From Halieaceae bacterium UBA5085 (GTDB taxonomy: Bacteria > Pseudomonadota > Gammaproteobacteria > Pseudomonadales > Halieaceae): a stretch of DNA of 41,062 nucleotides. The stretch spans positions 110,803 through 151,864 of the forward strand of contig DIAF01000035.1 in the NCBI GenBank assembly GCA_002414665.1. The letters are read 5' to 3'. Below, one piece after another: positions 1-7,034 of the stretch. The notes under the pieces are model-generated. The model saw only the letters and a program-made list of their open reading frames with translations. It did no database searches and was not told where the DNA came from. Each line of letters starts with the position of its first letter. The stretch's first letter is position 1. Position numbers and translations under genes: made by a program.

Positions 1-251
1 TAGCCCCCGCCGCAAGCGGCGGGTGGTTTGTCAATTTTGGCAGCTACAGTGAGCGCAGCGTGGCGGAACGCTGGTCCACCCGTCTCAAGCCGGGGGCGGG
101 GAGAGTCACCGTGACCAGCGCGCAGCGCAATGGCGAGACCCTGTACCGCGTGCGGGTGGTGGGGCTGGCCTCCGACAGCAGCGCTCAGGCAGTCGCCCGA
201 CAGCTGGAACGAGAATACGACCTGTCGAAACTCTGGGTCGGCAAGGAATGA
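1..251 (+). CDS. SPOR-domain protein, C-terminal end (5' truncated)
   Basis: The reading frame is open from the window edge (first full codon at 3) to a TGA at 249-251, so only the last 82 residues are present. They form a SPOR domain: an opening aromatic strand (WFVNFGSYS), a helix (SVAERWSTRLK), a middle strand and the typical LYRVRVVGLAS strand, then a last helix (AQAVARQLEREYDL). SPOR domains bind peptidoglycan stripped of stem peptides, usually at the division septum, and sit at the C-terminus of cell-division or cell-wall proteins. The parent protein (an RlpA-, FtsN- or DamX-like protein, or another) cannot be told from this piece. The first GTG in the fragment (60) falls inside the fold and is not the real start. 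Confidence 0.8.
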   Translation, partial: APAASGGWFVNFGSYSERSVAERWSTRLKPGAGRVTVTSAQRNGETLYRVRVVGLASDSSAQAVARQLEREYDLSKLWVGKE

Positions 252-322
252 ACAGGGCGCCATCTTGGCAGTCACCCGCGGGACTGCTAAGGTTTGCCTA
301 CCATCCAATAAGGAGTACAAGC

Positions 323-691
323 ATGAACACTGCAAAATCCCTGCTGGCCCTGCTGGCGCTGGGCAGTTCCATGGCCATGGCGGAATGTGTGCAGCCGGAA
401 TCCCCCACACTGCCCGATGGCAGCTCTGCGACCATGGACGACATGATTGCCGGGCAGCAGGCAGTGAAAGCTTTCCAGGCCGCCAACCTCGAGTACATGG
501 GGTGCCTCGAAACGCAGTTTACCGCGGCCAAGAAAACCATTGAAGAAGGCAAGGCCAGCGATGCCGAGGCACTGAAGGCCGCCTACGAAAAAGACGTGGA
601 AGCCTACAATGAGGCCGTGTCCGCTGAAGAGGCACTGGCTGGGCAGTTCAACACCGAAATTCGCGAGTTCCGCGCCGCCAATCCCGACTGA
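323..691 (+). CDS. Small secreted protein of unknown function
   Basis: The protein has 122 residues. I do not recognise the family. The ATG at 323 is chosen because AGGAG (311-315) lies 7 nt upstream and a clear Sec signal peptide follows: a Lys at residue 5, a Leu/Ala-rich core, and an AMA cleavage site after residue 20. An upstream in-frame ATG at 248 lacks this logic. The mature part is acidic, Ala/Glu-rich and mostly helical by composition. It has two cysteines (Cys22, the second mature residue, and Cys61) that could form one disulfide. Cys22 is not in a lipobox of normal shape, because Glu lies between the cleavage site and Cys, so a lipoprotein is unlikely. The gene stands alone between the SPOR gene and oxyR, which converges on it. 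A periplasmic location is inferred. Confidence 0.75.
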   Translation: MNTAKSLLALLALGSSMAMAECVQPESPTLPDGSSATMDDMIAGQQAVKAFQAANLEYMGCLETQFTAAKKTIEEGKASDAEALKAAYEKDVEAYNEAVSAEEALAGQFNTEIREFRAANPD

Positions 692-700
692 TTCGCACCC

Positions 701-731
701 GGGCGCTGCCCGCCGTCACGCGGCAGCGCCC
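701..731. terminator. Hairpin between convergent genes (probable bidirectional terminator)
   Basis: A perfect 10-bp inverted repeat (GGGCGCTGCC at 701-710, GGCAGCGCCC at 722-731) with an 11-nt loop fills the 56-nt gap between the secreted-protein gene (+) and oxyR (-). There is no clear T-run on either side. Its role as a terminator for both genes is inferred from position and stem strength. Confidence 0.6.
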
Positions 732-747
732 TCTATCCCCGCAAACC

Positions 748-1662
748 TTACCCCGGCATGGCAGCCGCATGCGCCATCAATGCCTTCCGGAACAGAACCC
801 GCAGCGACATGATGTTGCTCACGCCACCAAAATTGGGTCGGGCCAGAAATGCAATGCTTCGATGGGGACCAGGCTCCTCCAGCGGAATTGCAGTGAGTTC
901 GGAGCTGTCTGACAACAACTGATCCAGCGCCATTTCCGGCACCAGCGTGGAGCCCATATGCCCCGCCACCATCTGAATCAGCGTATAAAGACTGGCTCCT
1001 TCCAGCGTTTCATCAAGGCTTGAAGCCTGCAGATGACAGGCAGCCAGCGCGTGATCGCGCAGGCAGTGCCCGTCCTTCAACAACATCAGACGCGCCTCCC
1101 GCAGGTCCGCAGCGCGCACCGGAGAGGGCAATTGCTGGGGGTTGTCACGGTGTGTGACGACCACCAGGTTTTCATCCCAGAACGGAAACTCCAGCAAGCC
1201 CTCATGCGCATAGGGCAGGGCGAGCACGGCCGTATCCAGTTCACCGCTGCGCACCTTGTCGACCAGCACATGGGACTGCTCCTCCGCGATAGTAAGGCGA
1301 AAGTCCGGGTATTCACGGCGCACCGCTGGCAGGACTTTCGGCAACAGGTAGGGCCCGATGGTGGGGATGACCCCCATGGTCATGGGGAAACTCAGCGGCT
1401 CCCTGGCGACCGTGGCCAGCCGGTAGATGTCGTCGATCTCCAGGGAAATCGCGGTGGCGCGCGCGAGGATCTGTTCACCCACCGGTGTCAGCAGCACCTT
1501 CTTGTTGTCGCGCTCAAACAGCTGCACACCCAGCTGTGACTCCAACTCGGCAATGGCCGTACTCAACGCTGACTGCGAAATGGCGCACTGCTCCGCCGCC
1601 TTTTTGAAATGCAGGGTGCGGGCAACGGCGAGCGCATAGCGAAGCTGCTTGAAGGAAATCAT
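748..1662 (-). CDS. oxyR: Hydrogen-peroxide sensing LysR-family regulator OxyR
   Basis: The 304-residue protein has the LysR layout: an N-terminal winged helix-turn-helix (about residues 15-50, with SQSALSTAIAELE) and a C-terminal effector domain from about 90. The redox motif is present: DGHCLRDHALAAC matches the E. coli OxyR segment holding Cys199 and Cys208, here Cys200 and Cys209. In OxyR these form a disulfide on contact with H2O2 and the protein then activates peroxide-defence genes. GAGGAG lies 12 nt upstream of the ATG, a slightly long spacing. The start is only 22 nt downstream of the acyl-CoA dehydrogenase stop on the same strand, so oxyR looks like the last gene of the acyl-CoA operon, although a private promoter inside the dehydrogenase gene is possible. 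Confidence 0.92.
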   Translation of the reverse strand: MISFKQLRYALAVARTLHFKKAAEQCAISQSALSTAIAELESQLGVQLFERDNKKVLLTPVGEQILARATAISLEIDDIYRLATVAREPLSFPMTMGVIPTIGPYLLPKVLPAVRREYPDFRLTIAEEQSHVLVDKVRSGELDTAVLALPYAHEGLLEFPFWDENLVVVTHRDNPQQLPSPVRAADLREARLMLLKDGHCLRDHALAACHLQASSLDETLEGASLYTLIQMVAGHMGSTLVPEMALDQLLSDSSELTAIPLEEPGPHRSIAFLARPNFGGVSNIMSLRVLFRKALMAHAAAMPG

Positions 1663-1684
1663 CGGCGCTGCATGCTCCTCGCGA

Positions 1685-3502
1685 CTAGAACCACTCTGCC
1701 GGCATACTCAGGGCTTCATCATACTGCTGCAACAGGATCTGTGCCTCATGCTGATATTTTGGCAGCTCCCAGCGCGCGAAAAATCGCGCGGCCTGCAGCT
1801 TCCCGCGATAAAAGTGCTCCTCTTCTGTTGCCAGGGCACTTGAGCGCAAGCTGCCGGCCGCCGCCAGCGCTTGCTTCAACCACATCCATGCCGCGAATAC
1901 CCGCCCAAAAAGATCGAGGTACACCGCGGCGTTGGCCAATGCGGCGGTCCGGTCCCGGGCAATGTCGGGCAGCAGCGCTTCGGTGACATGGGTCAGTGCG
2001 GCCACCGCATCCTGCAGCGCCGCGGTGACTTCACCAACCACCGCATCCGCGTCCTGCGCACCGCGCTCCAGATCGGCCTTGATCACGGCCATCAGGCGCG
2101 CGAACACGGCGCCTCCCTCAGCACCGACCTTGCGCCCCAGCAGGTCGATGGCCTGTATGCCCTCTGTACCCTCGTGTATCGGGTTGAGCCGGTTGTCCCT
2201 GTAGTACTGCTCGACCAGATGGTCCCGGGTATAACCCGCCCCGCCGAGCACCTGTATGGCCAGGTCGTTGGCGGCCAGGCAATATTTCGAGGGCCAGGAC
2301 TTGATCACCGGTGTGACCAGGTCGAGCAGGGACCCGGCGGCCTCGCGGTCAGCGGCAGTGCGTGCGGAGCGACTGTCCTCAAACAGCACACTGGCGTAGA
2401 ACGTCATCGCCAGAGAGGCCTCCGCATAGGCCTTCTGGGCCAGCAGCATGCGACGCACATCCGCGTGCTCGATAATCTCGACCTGGGCGCCGCGCGGCTG
2501 CGCCTTCGCGGGCCGCGCCGTCCGCCCCTGTTTGCGCTGTTTCGCGTAGAGTAGCGAGTAGTTGTAGCCCTGATACCCCAGCGCCGTGGCAAACAGGCCC
2601 ACCGCGATCCGCGCATCGTTCATCATCTGGAACATGTGTGCGAGGCCGCGGTTCAGGTCGCCCAGCAGGTAGGCGACCGCGCCATCCTTTTCGCCGAAAT
2701 TCAGCACCGTCGAGGTCGCGTTGCGGAAGCCCATCTTGTGCAGCAGACCGGCCAGCGCCACGTCATTGCGCTCGCCCAGCGAGCCATCAGCATTCACCAG
2801 CACTTTGGGGCAGATAAACAGGGAGATGCCTTCCCTGCCCGTTTCCGGGCACAGGGTCTTGGCCAACACCATGTGGATAATATTTTCCGTCAGGTCGTGG
2901 TCACCACCGGAGATATACATCTTCTGCCCGAACAAGCGGTAGGTGCCATCGTCCGCCGGCCTGGCCCTGGTTGAAATATCCTGCAGTGAGGACCCCTGCG
3001 CCGGTTCGGTGAGGGCCATGGTGCCCGTGAACCGCCCGCAGCGCATGTGCGCGAGATAAGCCGCTTTCTGGGCATCACTGCCGAAGGTTTCGAGCAGGTC
3101 AGCCGCCGCGATACACAGCAGGCAGTAGCCGGCGGTAGCCGGGTTGGCCGCGTAGAAATAGGCATTGGCCGCGCGCATCACGATGTAGGGCAGCTGCATG
3201 CCGCCCTCCTCAAAGTCACAGGTGGCGGCAAAGAAGCCGGCGTCGGCAAACGCAGACCAGGCCTGTCGGGTTTCCGCTACCGTTGTCACCATCGTGCCAT
3301 CGAACACCGGTTCCTGCGCATCGCCTTTGGCATAATGATTGAAGAAATACTTCTCCGCTACATTCCTCGCAGTTTGCAGCGTCATGCTGACCGTTTCCCG
3401 CGTGTGCTCGCGATAGCGCTCACGTGTCAGGACCTCTGAAGTATCGAATACCTGGAACAACAGGAACTCGATGTCGCGCTCATTCAGCAGAGGGACTTGC
3501 AT
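1685..3502 (-). CDS. Acyl-CoA dehydrogenase, large (DmdC-like) subfamily
   Basis: At 605 residues this is longer than ordinary acyl-CoA dehydrogenases (about 380) and matches the roughly 600-residue group that includes 3-methylmercaptopropionyl-CoA dehydrogenase (DmdC). It has the N-terminal helical, middle beta (TMALTEPAQGSS at 161-172, flavin side) and C-terminal helical domains, plus an extra C-terminal region from about 470. The catalytic Glu is probably Glu444 in NPIHEGTEGIQ. The reaction is FAD-dependent alpha,beta-oxidation of an acyl-CoA, with electrons normally passed to electron-transfer flavoprotein. AAGGA precedes the ATG. It follows the acyl-CoA ligase by 33 nt and the crotonase lies before that, so the three genes could activate, dehydrogenate and hydrate one acid. 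The substrate is unknown. A DMSP role is not supported, because no dmdA is seen and the ligase is of a different type. Confidence 0.85.
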   Translation of the reverse strand: MQVPLLNERDIEFLLFQVFDTSEVLTRERYREHTRETVSMTLQTARNVAEKYFFNHYAKGDAQEPVFDGTMVTTVAETRQAWSAFADAGFFAATCDFEEGGMQLPYIVMRAANAYFYAANPATAGYCLLCIAAADLLETFGSDAQKAAYLAHMRCGRFTGTMALTEPAQGSSLQDISTRARPADDGTYRLFGQKMYISGGDHDLTENIIHMVLAKTLCPETGREGISLFICPKVLVNADGSLGERNDVALAGLLHKMGFRNATSTVLNFGEKDGAVAYLLGDLNRGLAHMFQMMNDARIAVGLFATALGYQGYNYSLLYAKQRKQGRTARPAKAQPRGAQVEIIEHADVRRMLLAQKAYAEASLAMTFYASVLFEDSRSARTAADREAAGSLLDLVTPVIKSWPSKYCLAANDLAIQVLGGAGYTRDHLVEQYYRDNRLNPIHEGTEGIQAIDLLGRKVGAEGGAVFARLMAVIKADLERGAQDADAVVGEVTAALQDAVAALTHVTEALLPDIARDRTAALANAAVYLDLFGRVFAAWMWLKQALAAAGSLRSSALATEEEHFYRGKLQAARFFARWELPKYQHEAQILLQQYDEALSMPAEWF

Positions 3503-3535
3503 AGTACATCCTTGACTTGAAGCTACAGACTGCCG

Positions 3536-5170
3536 TTACGTGCCGCGCAGCTCCCGCCGCAGAATCTTGCCCGTGGGCGTCATCGGCAGGCTGTCGGCAT
3601 ACTCGATAATGTGTGGCACCTCGTGCTTCGCCAGTTTCTTTCTCACCAGCTCCTGCAGTGAGGCGGTGAGTTCCTCTGAGGGCTGCGCGCCTTCAGCGAG
3701 CACCACCACGGCCTTGATAAGTTCGGTGCGGCGCTCATCCGGCACACCCACCACAGCCACAATCTTTACCGCCGGCGAGGACAGCAGTACATCCTCGATT
3801 TCAGTGGGGCCGATGCGGTAACCCGAGCTGGTGATGACATCGTCGGAACGGCCGTGGAACCAGAAGTAACCTTCCGCATCGCGGCTGCCGATGTCGCCGG
3901 TGACCATCCAGTCTCCGCGAAACTTGTTCGCGGTTGCCGCCGGGTCATCGAGATAGTGCAGGAACATGGCCGGGTGAGGCCGCTGGATCGCAATCTCGCC
4001 GCGCTCTCCATCGGGCACTTCGTTGCCCTGCTCATCCACAATGGCGCACACCGCTCCGGGTGTCGGCTTGCCGAGAGAACCGTGGCGCACCGGCATCAGC
4101 TTCGGATTGCTGCCAATCATGCCGTTGCACTCGGACTGCCCGAAGCCCTCGTTGATCGTCAGGTTGAAGTGTTCATCCGCCCAGTGGGCAAGCTCGGCGC
4201 CCACCGCTTCCCCGCCGGACAGCACTACACGCAACTGCACCTGGTCTGTTTCGACACGGGCACTGGCTTCGCGCATCAACTTGAGCATGGTGGGCGTGAG
4301 CAGCGACACGGTGACCTTGTGTTCCGCGAGAATGCGGAAGGCCTCGACCGGGTCGAACCCCTTCATGCTGGTGGATACAATTCTGCAGCCATGGAAGGTG
4401 CCTACCAGAAAGATATCGGCAAAGCCGGCGACCCAGGCCCAGTCTGCCTGGGACCACAGCACATCCCCGGGCTGCGGGTAATAGTCAAACAGGTACTCGA
4501 AAATGGACACGTTGCCGAGCACCGCCCGGTGCGGCATCACCACTCCTTTGGGCAGGCCAGTGGTGCCCGAGGTATAGTTGATCCAGGCTGGTTCCTCGGC
4601 GCGCGTGGCCACATTCACCCACTGGTCCGACAGCTCACGCGTGGCCGCGTAGAATTCCAACGGCGCGGCGACATCCACCTCGCCCACCACCAGGATATGC
4701 TCCAGCGATGGGCAATCGTCGAAGATGCTCTCGATCTTGGCGTAATTGTCAGCGTCCACAATGCACAACCGCGAGCGGCTGCCATTGATACGGTGTTTCA
4801 GGGCCTCCTCACCAAACAGTACAGAGGCCAGGCAGGACACAATGCCAGACTTGAAACAGGCAATGTGCGATATCGCGCATTCAGGGCGCTGCGGCAGACA
4901 GACCGTGATCCGGTCTCCGCGCACAATCCCCAGCGAGGCAAACAGGTTTGCCAGGCGGTTGGCGTCCTGTTGCAGGCTGCGGTAGGTCACCTGGCGCACT
5001 TGCCGGTCGGCATCCTCGAACGTGATGGCGACGCGCTGCCCATCGGCGGCCCAGCGATCGCAGATCGCATCCGCAATATTGAACATGTCCGGTATTGACC
5101 AGGAGAACTGTGCGCAGAGCTCGTCGTAGCTGCTGCATATCGGCAGACTGCCATTCTTGGTGTGGCTCAT
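3536..5170 (-). CDS. AMP-forming acyl-CoA synthetase (acetyl/medium-chain type)
   Basis: This 544-residue member of the adenylate-forming superfamily activates a carboxylic acid with ATP and CoA. Visible core motifs are the phosphate loop YTSGTTGLPKG, the GFGQSE adenine motif, TGDIG, the hinge region GRSDDVITSSGYRIGPTEIE, and the C-terminal catalytic lysine in PMTPTGKILRREL. The N-terminus (FNIADAICDRWA, DANRLANLFASLGI) resembles the acetyl-CoA synthetase and medium-chain (ACSM) branch rather than FadD. No membrane or signal segment is seen, so it is cytoplasmic. The ATG at 5170 lies 11 nt after the crotonase stop, with a modest GGCAGG as ribosome site, and translational coupling is likely. 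It feeds the dehydrogenase encoded next. Chain length and substrate cannot be read from the sequence. Confidence 0.85.
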   Translation of the reverse strand: MSHTKNGSLPICSSYDELCAQFSWSIPDMFNIADAICDRWAADGQRVAITFEDADRQVRQVTYRSLQQDANRLANLFASLGIVRGDRITVCLPQRPECAISHIACFKSGIVSCLASVLFGEEALKHRINGSRSRLCIVDADNYAKIESIFDDCPSLEHILVVGEVDVAAPLEFYAATRELSDQWVNVATRAEEPAWINYTSGTTGLPKGVVMPHRAVLGNVSIFEYLFDYYPQPGDVLWSQADWAWVAGFADIFLVGTFHGCRIVSTSMKGFDPVEAFRILAEHKVTVSLLTPTMLKLMREASARVETDQVQLRVVLSGGEAVGAELAHWADEHFNLTINEGFGQSECNGMIGSNPKLMPVRHGSLGKPTPGAVCAIVDEQGNEVPDGERGEIAIQRPHPAMFLHYLDDPAATANKFRGDWMVTGDIGSRDAEGYFWFHGRSDDVITSSGYRIGPTEIEDVLLSSPAVKIVAVVGVPDERRTELIKAVVVLAEGAQPSEELTASLQELVRKKLAKHEVPHIIEYADSLPMTPTGKILRRELRGT

Positions 5171-5181
5171 GGTGCCTGCCC

Positions 5182-6012
5182 TCAGCTGTACAGGCGCGCG
5201 CGCTTGGCAAACGCTTCCCGCATACCTTCCTCTTCCAGGGTTTTGAAGAAATCCGTATAGCTGCGGTTCTGGTGGTAGATGGCGTCGATGTCAGCACCGG
5301 TGCGTATGGATTGCTGCATACCCATATTTTCGAACCAGGTGTTGGAGATACTCTTCAGGAGAATCGAATTATCCGAGGGTGCCTTGGCAATCTTCGCGGC
5401 GACCGCCTGCACACGTGCTTCCAGCTCATCGTGGGGCACCACTTCGTTGACCAGGCCGATGCTCAGCGCTTCCTGCGCGTCGATCAGCCTGGAGGTCAAC
5501 AGCAACTCCTTTGTCTTGCGCAGGCCAATGAGGATAGGCCAGAACATGATCGAGGGCGGAATGCCCAGGTCACAGGCGGCCGGGTGACCAAACCGCGCCC
5601 GTTCGCTGACGATGGCAAGGTCACAGACCGCGAGCAGTTCTCCGGCCCCCGACAGGCAGTCTCCCTGCACCTGCGCCACAATGGGTTTGGGATAGCGCCA
5701 GATCCGCATCCAGTAATCCACGAGGTCGTGGATATCGCGGCGATCGGCCTGGATATCAATATTGTCGGTGTGTCCCGGGTACTGCGATGTGACCCAGTGC
5801 TCGCTGCCAAGCTCGTAACCTGAGGAAAAGGCACGGCCCTTTGACCTGATAACGATCACCGAAACAGCCGGGTCCGAGCGAACCGAGTTGAGCGCGTATT
5901 CCAGTTCCTCCAACACCTGTGAGGACAGCGCATTCAGGTTCTTTTCCCGGTTCAGCGTGATGGTGAATATCTTGTCCGAGATCTCGGTCAGCAGGGTTTC
6001 CAGGGTCTTCAT
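5182..6012 (-). CDS. Enoyl-CoA hydratase/isomerase (crotonase) family protein
   Basis: The protein has 276 residues with a crotonase fold: an oxyanion-hole segment AFSSGYELG (61-69) and a second one at QGDCLSGAGELLAVCD (116-131). Glu125 matches catalytic Glu144 of rat mitochondrial hydratase. The second usual glutamate (Glu164, in an FGxPE motif) is replaced by Ala145 in FGHPAACDLGIPPS. The enzyme may therefore use Asp148 or be an isomerase, lyase or hydrolase rather than a simple hydratase. It is the first gene of the operon with the acyl-CoA ligase and dehydrogenase. GGGAG lies 7 nt before the ATG at 6012. The 124-nt upstream gap holds a short dyad (6037-6048) that could be an operator. Confidence 0.83.
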   Translation of the reverse strand: MKTLETLLTEISDKIFTITLNREKNLNALSSQVLEELEYALNSVRSDPAVSVIVIRSKGRAFSSGYELGSEHWVTSQYPGHTDNIDIQADRRDIHDLVDYWMRIWRYPKPIVAQVQGDCLSGAGELLAVCDLAIVSERARFGHPAACDLGIPPSIMFWPILIGLRKTKELLLTSRLIDAQEALSIGLVNEVVPHDELEARVQAVAAKIAKAPSDNSILLKSISNTWFENMGMQQSIRTGADIDAIYHQNRSYTDFFKTLEEEGMREAFAKRARLYS

Positions 6013-6036
6013 TGCTCAACTCCCGTTCAGGCTAAT

Positions 6037-6048
6037 TAACAGTTGTTA
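6037..6048. promoter_or_regulatory. Short dyad upstream of the acyl-CoA operon (possible operator)
   Basis: TAACA and TGTTA arms flank a 2-bp centre, 24 nt upstream of the crotonase start, inside an AT-rich patch in otherwise GC-rich DNA. Fatty-acid operons are often controlled by TetR- or GntR-type repressors at such dyads. The assignment is inferred from position; no repressor gene is adjacent and no convincing -10/-35 pair was found. Confidence 0.25.
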
Positions 6049-6136
6049 GTTGGCCTGATACAGTACCTGCGAGACGCTGCGAAGGCCAGCCTTGCTGACC
6101 GCATGCCGCCTCTGGAGCTCCGTCGGAACATTCCCG

Positions 6137-6529
6137 CTAGGGGGTGCGGCTGTCTCTCAGGCAAATGATCCACAGCTGCGCAATGATGATAAACATCGCC
6201 GCCGCCGAGAGCAGAAACGCATCGAGATAGAATGGTTCGTACCAGCTGAACTCACCCTTGTGGATTCTCACCCAGCCGCGAAAGTGCTGCATCATCGCCA
6301 CGCCAGCACCAAAAAACCCGATGACCGAGGCGAAATACTTGACGATGAAATTGCTGGAGGCGAGGAGCATGATTGCGCCGAGCAGGCCGATCACGGTGCG
6401 TTGGACCTGGCAAAACGGGCAAGCATAGACCACGTCCAACCAGTCCATGGCCCATGCGCCCAGACTGACGAGAATGGCGATGATGCCGAGTACGCGAATA
6501 TTGTTCTGATAAAAGTCGTAGTGAAACAT
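6137..6529 (-). CDS. Short DsbB-like integral membrane protein
   Basis: I place the start at the ATG at 6529 (GGAGGG 6 nt upstream), which gives 130 residues; an in-frame upstream extension to 6652 is Pro/Ser-rich and unlikely. Four hydrophobic helices are visible (about 11-31, 42-60, 63-85, 103-125). Cys37 and Cys40 in CPFCQVQR match the quinone-reacting pair and QR signature of DsbB, the enzyme that reoxidises DsbA with ubiquinone. The protein is about 45 residues shorter than E. coli DsbB and has no second periplasmic cysteine pair: the loop between helices 3 and 4 (about 86-102) has none, and the only other Cys is Cys123. A normal DsbA-to-quinone relay is therefore doubtful. It lies 103 nt downstream of dgkA; a weak TACACT -10 (6554-6559) might give it its own promoter. 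Confidence 0.72.
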   Translation of the reverse strand: MFHYDFYQNNIRVLGIIAILVSLGAWAMDWLDVVYACPFCQVQRTVIGLLGAIMLLASSNFIVKYFASVIGFFGAGVAMMQHFRGWVRIHKGEFSWYEPFYLDAFLLSAAAMFIIIAQLWIICLRDSRTP

Positions 6530-6535
6530 GACAAG

Positions 6536-6550
6536 CCCTCCTGCGGAGGG
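6536..6550 (-). promoter_or_regulatory. Hairpin that pairs the ribosome binding site of the DsbB-like gene
   Basis: In the mRNA, CCCUCC pairs perfectly with the Shine-Dalgarno GGAGGG across a GCA loop (6 bp, mostly G-C), and the ATG follows 6 nt later. As drawn, the ribosome site is hidden. Control by temperature, an RNA-binding factor or translation from upstream is inference. Confidence 0.5.
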
Positions 6551-6632
6551 TGCAGTGTAGCTCGCCGCGGGCGCAGGAGTACAACCCATGCCGCGCTGCA
6601 GGAATCGCGTGTACCCGGGCGGTTGCGATGAA

Positions 6633-7010
6633 TCAGAACAGCAGGACCACACTCCACAACAGGCCCACCGCGATACCGCAGATCAACACCGCCGCGGATC
6701 CCATGTCCTTCGCCGCACCACTCAAGGGGTGATATTCCAGACCAATGCGGTCTACTACCGCTTCAATCGCAGAATTCAGTAGCTCCACAACTATCCACAA
6801 CAGCAGGCTGGCAAGCAACAGGCCGGCCTCCAGCGCGGGGACCTGCAACAACCAGACGAGGACTACACCGCCACAGAGCACGGCAGACTCCTGGCGAATC
6901 GCAGCTTCATGTCGAAAGGCGTGGCGCAGACCTCGCCAGGAATGCACGAATGCCTTCAGCACCCTTGCGATGCCCCGGCGCGGTGGTGTTTCGGGATTAT
7001 AGTCAGACAT
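6633..7010 (-). CDS. dgkA: Diacylglycerol kinase
   Basis: The 125-residue protein is the normal size for the bacterial trimeric DgkA. It has the N-terminal amphipathic region with HEAAIRQE, followed by three transmembrane helices. The signature ELLNSAIEAVVDRIG, ending in AKDMGSAAV, holds the catalytic Glu and the nucleotide-binding residues. It phosphorylates diacylglycerol to phosphatidic acid at the inner membrane. Its start is 24 nt after the stop of the LTA-synthase-like gene, which itself follows eptA. Both of those enzymes are expected to leave diacylglycerol when they take head groups from phospholipids. The operon layout therefore suggests that DgkA returns this diacylglycerol to phospholipid synthesis. 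Linkage of eptA/mcr-type genes with dgkA is known in other proteobacteria. Confidence 0.93.
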   Translation of the reverse strand: MSDYNPETPPRRGIARVLKAFVHSWRGLRHAFRHEAAIRQESAVLCGGVVLVWLLQVPALEAGLLLASLLLWIVVELLNSAIEAVVDRIGLEYHPLSGAAKDMGSAAVLICGIAVGLLWSVVLLF

Positions 7011-7034
7011 TCCGCAACTCCGGCAGCCAGGGCA

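Noticed and set aside
3854..5098. 414-codon open frame on + opposite the acyl-CoA ligase
   Set aside because: The minus-strand frame has all ligase motifs; the plus frame is a shadow rich in His, Gly and Arg.
1685..6012. A DMSP demethylation (dmdBCD) operon
   Set aside because: No dmdA is seen, the ligase is of the acetyl/ACSM branch, and the crotonase lacks a catalytic Glu that DmdD uses. Only the dehydrogenase resembles DmdC.
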